Positions 54,183 to 64,000 of a stretch of 64,000 bases of DNA are shown here, piece after piece. Origin of the DNA: Eupeodes corollae. Lineage: Eukaryota; Arthropoda; Insecta; Diptera; Syrphidae. A program made the translations under genes and the position numbers. Under the pieces are notes generated by a model. That model was not told the origin of the DNA. It worked only from the letters and a program-made list of their open reading frames with translations, and made no database searches. Position 1 is the first letter of the stretch. Each line of letters starts with the position of its first letter. The stretch lies in NCBI RefSeq assembly GCF_945859685.1, contig NC_079148.1, positions 51,656,421-51,720,420 on the forward strand, written 5' to 3'.

Positions 54183-56244
54183 ATGTTCCCCAAAATCAAC
54201 AAGATATTCAGGAAAAAAAACGATAATGACCTTCCGTGTCTTAAACTCCAAAGAACTGAAGAGAACACAGACGTACTCAGGACAGCGCAAATAGATCCAG
54301 AGGAAGCCATCTTTGACGATGACTTTTACATAATTGAAGATCCGAAGGAAAAAGTGGAGGCGGTGGGAGCTGCTTTCCAGCAAGTGCACAAGGTGAATGT
54401 CAGCATTCGCCCCAACCACGACCTGGAAAACAGAGCCCTACTTAATCACTTTTACCTCCGTAATGATATCACACATTGGCGATCTGAGAACCGCGGTTTC
54501 ATGCGGTTCAATGACGATTCCTTGGCAAATGCCATAATCGCCGAGCAAACGGGACCAAGTCCCTTGTTAGTGACGAAGGTTGAGCTTCAACTCATCTTCA
54601 ATTCAATAAAAAATAAAAAGTCAGCAGGTGTCGATGGTATATCCAATGTTGTTCTTAGACATTTACCGACGGAAGCAATTGACACTTACACCACACTCTT
54701 CAACAATGCACTGAATAATGCATATTATCCAGTGCATTGGAAGACCGCTGTGGTTCATCCTCTCCCGAAAAAGGGAAAGGACAACTCCAACCCGTGAAAT
54801 CTTCGGCCGATAAGTCTTCTTCCGAGCATCAGCAAAGTTTTCGAAAAAATCATTAATAGGGCTCTGACTAAGTGGGCTGCGGACAACAAAATAATTCCGG
54901 ATAAACAGTTCGGGTTCAAGGCGGGTCATGACACAATTCATGCTGCGTCTAAACTCGTTTCTGATATCCAATGGAATAAACCAAAACAAAAATGCACAGG
55001 TGCTGTTCTGGTTGATTTGGAAAAGGACGTTGACACCGTATGGTTAGAGGGTCTTTACCTAAAACTGAAGAGGCTTGGCATAAGCAAGCCATTGTTGTAT
55101 ATATGTACTTTATAATATGCTTAACGGTAGATAGTTTGTTGTCAAAAGTGGCAATGTAACTTCTACCACAACATTCTCAACTAACAATGGTCTTCAACAG
55201 GGAGCGGGGAATTCGCCGATTCTCTTCAGCATTTACAGCACCGATCTGATAGGTAGTCTTACAAAGGCAATTGCGTACGCCGACGATCTAATTGCGCACA
55301 GAACGGCCCGAAAGGTTGAGGTTATTAGAATTCTCTTGCAGCGTGATTTCGACAAGATTCAGCGATATTGCGACGACTGGAAACTGAAAATAAATGTCCA
55401 GAAGTCAGAGACAATTCTGTTCCGGACTCCTTTGGCTAGGGCCACGAGGGATACGTGTAAGAATTGGCGCAAGATGGTCATCGTTGATCTTCACGGGCAG
55501 CCATTGGCGAGCAAAAGTGTAGTGAAGTACCTGGGTATCTGGTTAGATCAGTATTTATATTTCGACAGACATATAAATGCTGCTCTGACCAGGGCCAGAG
55601 GAGCCTTCGCTCTGACGAAACGGCTGTTTTTTAGCAGTCGGCTTGACCCCAGAGTGAAGGTTATTTGCTACATGGCCCTCATACGGCCAATGATCGTGTA
55701 TGGTTGTCCTGTGTGGTTCAACGTTGCCCCTTCCCAGATGGAGAAGTTTCGGGTGTTCGAGCGGCAGTGTTTACGACGCTGTACCGGCTTATATCGAACA
55801 GCCGAATCTTCTTATGTGCATTATTATTCCAACGAGGTCCTGTACAACGGGGCTCGAATCAACAGAATTGACAATTTCGTGATAAAACTCGTTCGAGGTC
55901 ACATTGCAAGAGCTATGTCTTCGACCAACAATTTAATTTTCGGGGCGTTCTATCCGAACGACGAGTATTTTGAGAGTGCACGCTTGAGCGGCTTTATTCC
56001 CCCAGAGGCATTCCTCTTTTTAGATAGATGCGGTCTGATACAGGATAGATTGGCAGTTCCGTTAATCTACCACGTCAGACGAAGAACCGTGGATAGGCGA
56101 CTCCCGTACAGTCGGGACGTCATGGCACAAGGCGGAGCGGAGCTCCTTCGGTTCAGTAGGGCTGTGGCCGAACGGGACCGAACTGATAGGGTGAAGCAGG
56201 AGAACCAGTTTTGGTGGCTTCAATCGGCACTTGATAGTGAGTAG
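54183..56244 (+). pseudogene. RT of LINE A copy 4, two main lesions
   Basis: Frame 1 (54183-54797): linker, then SAGVDGISNVVLRHL and HPLPKKGKDNSNP, ending at a TGA (54795-54797) where copies 2 and 3 have a serine codon. The RT continues with QFGFKAGHDTIHAA and AVLVDLEKDVDTVW (the usual KAFDTVW altered to KDVDTVW). A 4-bp insertion follows near 55104. Downstream are NSPILFSIYS and IAYADDLIAH. The 302-codon piece from 55336 to 56244 is fully open (KINVQKSETILFR, YLGIWLDQYLYFDRHINAAL, CLRRCTGLYRTAESSYVHYY, WWLQSALDSE) and gives the complete C-terminus of the family. Confidence 0.88.
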
Positions 56245-56735
56245 TCGGGATGGGGTTTTAAGCCTTGGACGGCTTACATACTTGTTTTATAGCCTTAGGG
56301 TTTAGTTTTAAGTAGAATAGGCCTGGTGGCACAAAAAGAAATAGAAACAAAATTTAGAAAGTTAGATTTGCTGCTGTGGTTGTTCTAGTTTTAAGTAGTT
56401 TATAGGTAGAATAGGTAGTTTAAGTTAGCTTTAAGTTTTATTGAAGGACCTAATTTTAAGTAGTTTGTAAGTAAAAATAAAAAAGGATATTGAAATTAGT
56501 TTTTTTTTTAAATTTTCTAATAAATACAAAAATAAATAAAATTTAAATGAAGTAAAATAGATCTTAGGGCCAAAAGGCATTAGTTTTAAGTGTTATAGTT
56601 TAACTTAGAGTGTCCATATGGGACCATTAAGTTAGTTGTAAGTTATGGATAATTAGGCTAGTTTTATGAATTTTTGTCTAGCTTTAAGATAGGTTTAAGA
56701 AAGAATTAATAAAAATGAATTTAAAAAAAAAAAAA
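54185..56735 (+). mobile_element. LINE family A, copy 4 (best preserved RT)
   Basis: 5'-truncated at the MFPKINKIFRK region and ending with oligo(A). It is flanked by an 11-bp duplication, ATTTAGAGTAT, at 54174-54184 and 56736-56746. The first bases may overlap the duplication by microhomology. By eye it is closest to copy 1. It has fewer lesions than other copies. Confidence 0.95.
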
Positions 56736-56746
56736 ATTTAGAGTAT

Positions 56747-57461
56747 TCTTAATAAGGTTTTTATCGATAATATTCAAGCATTTTTTTTGTTTTTACTAAA
56801 ATGGATAAAAACAAAAAAGGTGAAAACCAAAATAAATAATTTGAAAAACTGTGAAAAGATACTAAAACTTAATCCTATGAATGCTGAAGTATTTTTTAAA
56901 CCAATTCCGAAAAAAATTAAATGTATTTTTCTAGGCAATTTTAAGAACCAAAGTTCGAGTTGGGTATTTTTAATTGTAAAGTGTGAAAATACTTTGTCAT
57001 TTTTCATACTTTTTTTGTCGACTTAAAATTAAGCCAATGTAATATAGGGAAGGGCTAAGCCACTATATTAATATTCCTTTTTGTTTTATATTTTTATCAC
57101 AACAAATAGATTTTAAAGAATTAAAAGTGCTAGAAATTTTATATTTTATTATTATTTTTGCTATGGTTGAATTCCCAATGTTAAAAGAAAAAGGTTCTAT
57201 ATCCATAGGAAATTTGCAGTTTGGTTTTCATAGATTTAACATTCGTATGAAAAGGGTTCTATATCCATTTTTGACTTTTTCTAAACTTTTATTTTTTTAA
57301 ATAACCATGAATGTTTTTAACCCTAGGACTTCAAATTAAAAAAAAGAAATATTCCATTCATGTATATAAAAATTCATAGGTCCAAATTTTCAAATGCAAA
57401 ATTACGAAATTATGTTTTAAACCTTAAAATTCGTTTTCTGAGGAATAATTTTTTTGTATAT
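56747..57461. other. Interior of the inverted-repeat insert, right part
   Basis: AT-rich, with no recognised coding or repeat content apart from its terminal inverted repeat. Confidence 0.5.
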
Positions 57462-57486
57462 GGGGCATTTAAGCATTCAGCCGGCG

Positions 57487-57532
57487 ATTTGACAAATCGG
57501 ACCCATTACAATAACTTCCTATGGGACGTTAA
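57487..57532 (-). repeat. Repeat R host copy R4, outer end
   Basis: Only the outermost 46 bp of R in minus orientation (ATTTGACAAATCGGACCC through ATAACTTCCTATGGGACGTT), ending at the terminal hairpin. Its orientation and content are exactly what is missing from the piece that ends at 53494. Confidence 0.85.
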
Positions 57533-59620
57533 AAATAAGTCGGTTAAGTCCCAGTCTCGAGTTTCGAAGTTTCTAGCCCCAAATGCGAAATCTCTTGTTA
57601 TGCACTTGATCTTAAAAGGTTATTTTTAAGCGAAAACAAGGTAAAATTAAAATGTTAAGTTCCAAAGTTATATATTCTATAAAGAAAAGAAAGAAGTAAG
57701 TTCAGCGTTTACGCCCGTCTGTCTGCAGTCTGTTCTCGCCCCTACAGGCTAAGTTTGTTCGTGGAAGAAGCTCAAACATTGAAAATAACATTTAAGCAAA
57801 ATTTTCTCATTAACGACTTTATAAATTTTTATGCAATTTTCTCTATTTTTATTTTCAGAACTTTCCTTATTTTTGTTGGCAGTTTTTTCTTTAAAAATTA
57901 TCTCAGGATCTTATTTTCTCAAAAAAAGCTATTATGATCAAAAATGTGCTTTTTGTCCGAATTTTAGATATAAAACGTATATTTAAAAAGCTGTACATCA
58001 ATAATACTTCTAAATCGAAAATGTTTACACATAAAATCGATCAGGAAAAAAAATTGACGATAAACTTAATATTTTTGAAAAACAGGTTAAATTTGTTTAC
58101 ATATTTTTTCGATACAGGAGTAAGCTCGTATGAACCAGTCGTGTATTTTATTTTGTTTAATTTGGACGGTATAAAGTCCACAGTCGGAAATTGTTTACAT
58201 TGTAGGTATAATGGTTTGGAGACATTGCTTTTTAATAGCACACAAAAAAATAAGCCCCTCTTCAACCAATTAAACTTCTTTTGCAGAGAAATAAATACTG
58301 TATGTAGTTACACATGTCCCCATTTAAAACGCATTAACTAGGGGTATGCAAATATTTCTGACTTTATAAGGAAACAAATTATCGCCAATTGTGTAATCGC
58401 ATCAACTTCAATTCGCAAAGTGCACATATAGGGACTTAACTGATTCTACATTATAATATTGGATGTCCTTTGCATAAAGCGTGCAAATTAAAAGGGCAAC
58501 ATACTAACAAAATATGCTATGCCGTATTTACGATCAACATCAACATCATCGTCACGATCACTTAGTCGTATTGAATTACCATCTCTCCCGTCACAGGTTG
58601 CTGCAGGGTGGTCCTGTCACATCATATTCGTACTGTATACATCTTGTATTAGGGACGAGACGCAACGATGACGAAGACCACTGCAAAGTGACCGTAAGTC
58701 GATTAGTTACAAAACACGTCAGTGGTTTTAACAAAAAATTACCATCAGCTCTTATACTAAGCAGAAAGCAGCACAGAGCAGTGCCTAGTGCATATCGTGG
58801 TGGCACGGTATGAAAAGCTATGGTCTGATGGTAGAGCGTCTGATCTTTAGCGCGCAACACAAAACTATCAGAGAGGGCGCGCAAGTAAGTACGTTGAACG
58901 CGTTTACCGCACACCATACCTACAAAAACTTCAACCATTGAAGTTCAGTTCTTCCAATTTATAAACGGATATCTTGCAGCAGCTTAAACGTTTCGTCCAA
59001 GTGTGACCACTGACCATCAGTGACCATCTTAGACACGGTAAGGCCGAAGCGCAGCGGTGGCCAGCGCGACTTTCGGTGGCGCGGCAATGCGTTGTGTGAG
59101 AGCGAAAATTTTGCTGAGAAGCATGAAATCATGCTTCTAATCCGATTGGTCATTTCAACTAAATTAGATTCACTTAAGAGCTATTTGATTCCGTCATTTG
59201 AATGATATTCACTTGGATACAATTCTTTTTTGTTTTGTTTTTATTTAGCTTTATTTTGATCCATGTCTAGACGCAAGGAAGGTAGGTATAAAGAAACTAA
59301 CATGATTTGATGGTTTTGGGTGTTCAAAATTTATCAATTTTATCTCTCAATCACTCAATCATGCGTTGAGTGCTGAAAATTATATTAAAAGAGACAACTT
59401 GGAAATTCGATAAATTGGCAAGAATTTTGTTGTTTTTGAATTTCAAAGGAAGTCAAATCATCTGGAAAGATTCCACGGTACTTGATGCATAAGAAAAAAA
59501 GCTGGATGGACAAAATTTATGATTTCGTAAAAATATTTTTGTTACGTGACATTTATTACAGACAGCATAATCTAGTATTGAATTTGTAAGAAGCTCAGTC
59601 ATTTATACTATGTTAGTTAC
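57533..59620. other. Unassigned DNA
   Basis: No gene recognised. 58510-59130 is notably less AT-rich and compositionally complex. The open frames there (for example 58591-58938 minus, 115 codons) show no motif. A GGTAGAGCGTCTGATC piece near 58830 resembles a tRNA D-arm, but no T arm follows. Confidence 0.35.
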
Positions 59621-59928
59621 CGGTGTACCCGTTTCATCATGATGGTTTATGCGTCGGACTGTCGTGCCAAAGGTCTTGGAAAAGATTCCTGCCTATGCCA
59701 TCTAAAGTTTTTTTCATGCGTACTGCCTCTTGCGAATAATTGACAAAATCTTCAAGAGTAATAATTGTCTTGAAAAGTGCTTTCTCAAATAAGCCGTTTG
59801 GATTCGGCTTAAAACTGTAGGTCCCCTCCATCCTTGACAACAGTACTCGCACACAGGAATGGTTGAGAGTTCTAAGTCACTAGTTCTTAGTTCACAACGG
59901 ACTGTTTCGCAACCCAATTCATTTTACT
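59621..59928 (+). mobile_element. tRNA-derived SINE copy S6
   Basis: Nearly full length: GTACCCGTTTCATCATGATGG head, degraded B box (GGAAAAGATTCCTGCC in place of GGGTTCGATCCCTGCC), body TACTGCCTCTTGCGAATAA, GGATTCGGCTTAAAACTG, and tail CAACCCAATTCATTTTA. The B-box damage predicts no pol III transcription. Confidence 0.9.
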
Positions 59929-60835
59929 TGAGTAATGGTGTACCACTCCAAAATTGACACTTTCCAAGAATTCAAGGCGTGAAAGGTGTAGTATTTTTCA
60001 AAATTTTTCACGGACACTCAATAGGAGCCGGTAAAATTCACTTTAGGGAACGATAAATATTCTAATCTTTCCCATAGCTTTGAGGCCATCAGCTATGGCG
60101 TTTGGTTCTTCTAAATCCTTCTTTTTTTTTTCGTACGTACTTCGATGATAAAATAGGCAGTGTTCAGATAAACGCGTTTGACGTTTGTATAATAGTACAA
60201 AAGTATGTGTAACTTTGCAATACCTTCAATACAAATCTTTTGGGAAAACATAATCATAATCTTTTGGAACATTTTTTTTTAAATCCTATAAAACAATTTA
60301 AGATAAACAAATGTATTTTTCGAAAATTCTAGGGTGGCTTAACCAAAGACGGGTTTGGACTTTTAATCAGGAAAGGGGGTCACATATTTACTTTGAGTCT
60401 TTGAGCATCGTTTAAAAATGTTCGGTCAAGGTCTTAAGCCAATATTTAGTTACTTGATTTATTGAGAACACTGTTGTCCATCGAGGCGTGGCACTTACTA
60501 ATTTAGACGATTCTCTATATATGAAAGCATTCCAAAGGATTTCAACATTTTTCTAAATATGTCCTATTTAAGAGCCAAAATACAATACTCCAGTAGGGTT
60601 ACATTTCATGTAGAAATGTTAGAAGTTAAGTCGAAACGTTGATTATTTCTCTTATTCTTGGCATTTTTATAGATGCGAAGAACGCTACAAAAACATACAT
60701 GCAAAAATCCAGAATATGAAAGTATTTAACTAATGAATGTTGTTTCAAATGTTCAAATGGTAAACATGTGCATTCAAGAGAATGCAAGCGTCCACAGGTT
60801 TTTCTCAAAACCCACCTCTGTCTATCAACTATTAC
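59929..60835. other. Unassigned AT-rich DNA
   Basis: Nothing recognised. Confidence 0.4.
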
Positions 60836-63004
60836 TCTCACCTCCCCGTGGTGAACATCGGGTGCCTAGTACCTCAACTGGAGATTGTGTTCTAACCCCA
60901 GTGAAAAGTTGTTAAGGGCAGCAAACGAGAGGGGGGGGGTCTTTCTACTAAGGCACCTCTCCTTATCCAAACGGCAGCGGAGGAATTCCCGAGATGGAAT
61001 CAACGGTGGTTTCTACAGTTCCAATAAGGTTGAACTACTTAGTGAGCACCTTATAGGGCTTCTTCGACTTATTCGGAGACCAGGCCTATAAGGAGCGGTT
61101 TTACCCGGCTCCGCATCCTTGGAATTATTCTTAGGATCTGGCTTCCAGGTTGGGGGTTGTGCCGTCAGGGTGACTTCCTGGCCACGTATAAAATACCTTC
61201 AGCTGCGAAGCACCAACAAGCCTCGAACACGGACGGATTTACTGTTGACAACCAACGCAAACGAATAATGGACAACAAACTTCGGATATGCACGTGGAAT
61301 GTTAGGTCCCTTAACAGACCACTTGCGGCCGAAGTATTAGCGGAGGCCCTAGACCGCTATAAAGCAGATATCACCGCCATCTAGGAAATACGATGGGATG
61401 GGCCGGGCGAAAAGAGGATGAAAAACTGCGGTATTTACTATGGTGACTGCTACCACGAAAACCAACAGCGCTTATTTGGATGCGGCTTCATCATTAAAGC
61501 CAGACTTAGGCAAGGAGTCTTGAGCTATAGGCATCAAGGCTAAATTTAGCAACATAAGCCTGATATGCGCGTACGCCCCAACACAAGAGAAAGACGACAA
61601 CACCAAAGATATGTTCTTCGAGCTCCTAGACAAAAACATATGAGTAGTGTGCTAGCAACGATATTAAAACTGTCCTGGGTTATTTAAATGCCAAGCTAGG
61701 AAGGGAAGACATCTTTGGTATAATAATCGCGAAGAACAGCCTGCACGACAACACTTCCGACAACGGATTCAGGCTCATAGATTTTGTTGCGGGGCGAAAC
61801 GTCGTGGTAGCCAGTACGCGTTTTCCACACCTCACCATCCACAAAGGAACTTGGACTTCTCCAGATCAATCAACCGTCAACCAGATTGATTATATTGCGA
61901 TCGACGCTAGACACGCTTCGAGCATCATGGATGTACGAACTTTCCGAGGAGCTAACATCGACTCGGACCACTTCCTTGTTGTAGCCAAGGAAGCACTTCA
62001 GATTTCCAGACCCATGGCAAAACAGGGAGGTGCTGGGAGAAGGTACAACGTCGAACGGCTACAATCGCCAGAGATCGCCAAATCTTTTTCTGACCGAGTT
62101 ACAAGTAACCGCTGTCGAAGTTTTCTGCCACCAACACAATGTATCGAAAACCTGTGGCAACATTGCCAAGATGTAATCAGAAAAGCCGCCTCTGATGTGC
62201 TGGGTTTCAAGCAGCGACCAACAAGAATGTCGGCAGGCAAATGCAGCCAAACAACAAGCACGCAAAGCTGCATAAAAGGACGAGAGCTGCTCATGACCTC
62301 TATGAGCAGAAGAGGCGAAAAGAACACCGACTTCTCGGAAGGAAAAAGAGATGGCATGAGAAGCGGTCGGTCGGAGATGTTGAGAGCTTTAAAAGCAGGA
62401 ATGAAGTTCGAAAGTTTTATGAACAGGTAAAACAAAATTCACAGCTACATAAACCCAGAACCAAAGGCTGCAAAGACGAAAGTGGAAACATCATAGTCAA
62501 TGCTAAAGATATGGAAGGACAACTTCTGCAGACCGTATAACGGAGACGACGAACTGAATTCCGCTATCTGTCAGTATGATCCATTCAAAATAGACGACGA
62601 AAGGCAACAACCCCGTCCTCTCAACTTAGACGAAGAAAAGATTGACATATCTAAACTAAAGTCTAATAAAGCCGCTGGAGCGGATGGCTTGAATGCCGAG
62701 CTCCTCAAAGCAGCTCGAGATAAGTTAGTTAGGAGCATGCACCAACTTATGTGTAAGATATGGTCAGAAGAAAGCATGCCCGATGAATGGAACCTCATTG
62801 TTTGCAAGATCCTGAAAAAACTAAACCCTCTAAAATCTTCTCTTATGTGAACGTCAAAAGCCCATCGTCAACAACCTGATAGGTCCTTATCAGTGTGGCT
62901 TCAGACCAGGAAAGTCCACAGTTGATCAAATATTCACATCACGGCAGATCCGGGAAAAAACCCAAGAACACCAAATCGACACCCATCATCTTTTTATCGA
63001 TATA
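60836..63004 (+). mobile_element. RTE-type LINE T, 3'-truncated
   Basis: Contains a GC-rich 5' region (from CTCACCTCCCCGTGGTGAAC, 60838) and an ORF2 that starts at ATG 61268. It runs to the RT region QIDTHHLFID near 62965-63000, where homology ends abruptly before the first catalytic Asp block. It is the reverse of the usual LINE pattern: 5' part kept, 3' part lost. Confidence 0.8.
61268..63000 (+). pseudogene. Endonuclease and partial RT of LINE T
   Basis: The APE endonuclease starts MDNKLRICTWNVRSLNRP and has YKADITAI followed by TAG at 61382 in place of the Gln of the QE metal-binding pair, then EIRWDGPG. Later pieces: ICAYAPTQEKDDN (about 61565-61605), VASTRFPHLTIHKGTWTSPD, QIDYIAIDARHASSIMDV and NIDSDHFLVVAK (catalytic SDH, about 61957-61990). 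RT begins LKSNKAAGADGLNAELLKA (about 62655-62710), WSEESMPDEWNLIVCKILKK, then GPYQCGFRPGKSTVDQIFTS. Multiple frameshifts are present. The block order matches arthropod RTE elements. Confidence 0.82.
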
Positions 63005-63180
63005 TTTTTTCCTGGTAGAAAAAACCTTTCTTCTGGTTCTTACTACCAGAAATTCTTGGAGTTTAAGAATTTTTTTTTCTGGTAAAAAAAACCAGGAATA
63101 TTATTGTCTAGTAAATATTTTCCTCTAATGAAAACCAGTCTTCTGGAGCATTTACCAGCAAATTTTATTTCAGTATACCT
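63005..63180. repeat. CTGGT/ACCAG inverted-motif cluster
   Basis: Directly after the broken end of LINE T. TTCCTGGT near 63009, TTCTGGT-tcttac-TACCAGAA at 63031-63051, TCTGGTAAAAAAAACCAGGA at 63078-63097 and further ACCAG/CTGG pairs to 63157. Several small hairpins are possible. Not assigned to an element. Confidence 0.5.
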
Positions 63181-64000
63181 ATCAATCCCTTCCCGCAAAA
63201 TATTCGTAAACAACATGGCGCTTCCGATAATTTAGTTTAGAGACAAATCTTTCTTCCTTTTTTTCTTGGACATATTAGAGACGAAAGAGCTTAATATTTT
63301 ATCAGAATTCAGCTAGATTTTGAGAAAAAAATCCGGGTATATTTTAAAAATTCTAGTGGGTCCGGGAGCTCAATCTACGGATTTCTTCAATCTATGAGGA
63401 GTTCTTCGAAACTCATTTTCTGTTCTACAAAGAATGGTCTTAAAATTTTGTATATTAAAATGATAAAGAAAAACAGAGTTGTGTAACAGCACGTCCGAAA
63501 ATAAGCTTAAAGTTAGACTAGTGAGCATTCACTTGCAAATACTTTGTATAGTACAAAGTTGGTTCCAAAGTACTTCCTTGTTCTAATTCGAACTAATGTT
63601 TCGGAATCCTATTATTTCGCTGATTTCTAAATCATTGCTTTAAGCGATTTCGGTCTGAAAAATATTGTTTTGATTTGGTGGCTTATCACGTTTAGTTATT
63701 ATAATAATTTCTGCTATATTCTAATAAAGGGGTCATAGTTATTTTAATTCAGGGTTGCGTTTATTAAAAATTGGGTTTTTTTTTAAGGTTTTTGAAGGCA
63801 TTTTTTATAAAATCTGAGCAGTTGTGAGCTCGAAAGCTGGTGATTTGTACTTACTTTTTTGAGAGTGTCAAAAAGAATTTCAGATTCTTCGTTTCTTTAA
63901 ACAAACTCTTTTCTTTTTTTCGAAATCAGCTTCTAAATTACGAAAGGTACTTTATTTCCGAAGTGTGATTCATGAAATTTGAAGTGTTTATTTCAAAAAT
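63181..64000. other. Unassigned AT-rich DNA
   Basis: Nothing recognised. Confidence 0.4.

Larger units (their letters stand above)
53495..57486. mobile_element. Insert with 21-bp inverted ends, splitting R4 (candidate DNA transposon)
   Basis: Bounded by a perfect 21-bp inverted repeat at 53502-53522 (begins GGCTGAATGC, ends AAATGCCCC) and 57462-57482. The flanks are complementary pieces of one R copy, lacking about 51 bp between them. No transposase is recognised. Without the later LINE A copy 4, the insert is about 1.4 kb, consistent with a non-autonomous element. No target duplication was found, so an alternative is a rearrangement that captured this segment. Confidence 0.6.

Noticed and set aside
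58815..58880. tRNA-like sequence with GGTAGAGCGTCTGATC
   Set aside because: Only a D-arm-like piece; no T arm with GGTTCGAATCC-type sequence at the right distance.
59621..59945. GGTGTACC flanks of SINE S6 as a target duplication
   Set aside because: The motif overlaps the SINE head consensus (GGTACC), so the match cannot be separated from the element itself.

Overview
The window looks like repeat-rich nuclear DNA from an insect, most likely a fly (Diptera). It is AT-rich and has no operons, no ribosome-binding sites and no confidently recognisable host gene. Its coding signal comes almost entirely from decayed transposable elements: Jockey-, LOA/I- and RTE-type LINEs, mariner relatives and a tRNA-derived SINE. 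The fly assignment is an inference from this element repertoire, and the species cannot be named from the sequence alone.

Layout. 1-1.8 kb: 3' half of a Jockey-type LINE (family 'A', copy 1). 3.1-5 kb: relic of a zeste/Myb-SANT-like domain, a long TTA microsatellite and an RTE-type LINE fragment. 7.6-9.4 kb: decayed mariner and a SINE. 9.57-15.3 kb: an internally deleted LOA-type LINE ('L') that carries a nearly open 2.75-kb LINE ('J') and a ~327-bp AT-rich MITE-like insert. 15.8-16.1 kb: full-length SINE. 18.6-22.8 kb: longest copy of family A (ORF1, endonuclease, RT). 24.2-25.9 kb: another Jockey LINE ('K'). 26.1-30.6 kb: SINE, two copies of a noncoding repeat family ('R') and a mariner tail. 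32.8-35.8 kb: family A copy 3 inside a SINE. 36.9-38.7 kb: inverted RTE pieces joined to R. 40.5-48.5 kb: diverged SINE, mariner, LOA-type LINE ('M') and two RT tails. 48.5-49.6 kb: mariner with both inverted repeats. 51.35-57.53 kb: one R copy split by a second R and by a 4-kb inverted-repeat-bounded insert that itself contains family A copy 4. 59.6 kb: SINE. 60.8-63.0 kb: 5' part of an RTE-type LINE ('T').

The strongest results are the nested insertions. In several cases, reading across the removed insert restores the older element exactly, which defines the insert's ends. These junctions show that: R inserts between two T residues without duplicating target DNA and has internal ~170-bp repeats and terminal hairpins, as Helentron-associated (DINE-1/HINE-like) elements do; LINE A copies carry 11-13-bp target duplications and oligo(A) tails; LINE J entered without a visible target duplication; and the MITE-like insert made a 6-bp duplication.

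The remaining stretches (about 5-7.6, 16.1-18.5, 22.8-24.2, 30.6-32.8, 38.7-40.5, 45.8-47.7, 49.6-51.3, 57.5-59.6 and 63-64 kb) hold no gene I can support. Some are compositionally complex and could be intronic or intergenic regulatory DNA. I see no cellular multi-gene system, CRISPR array, rRNA or functional tRNA.
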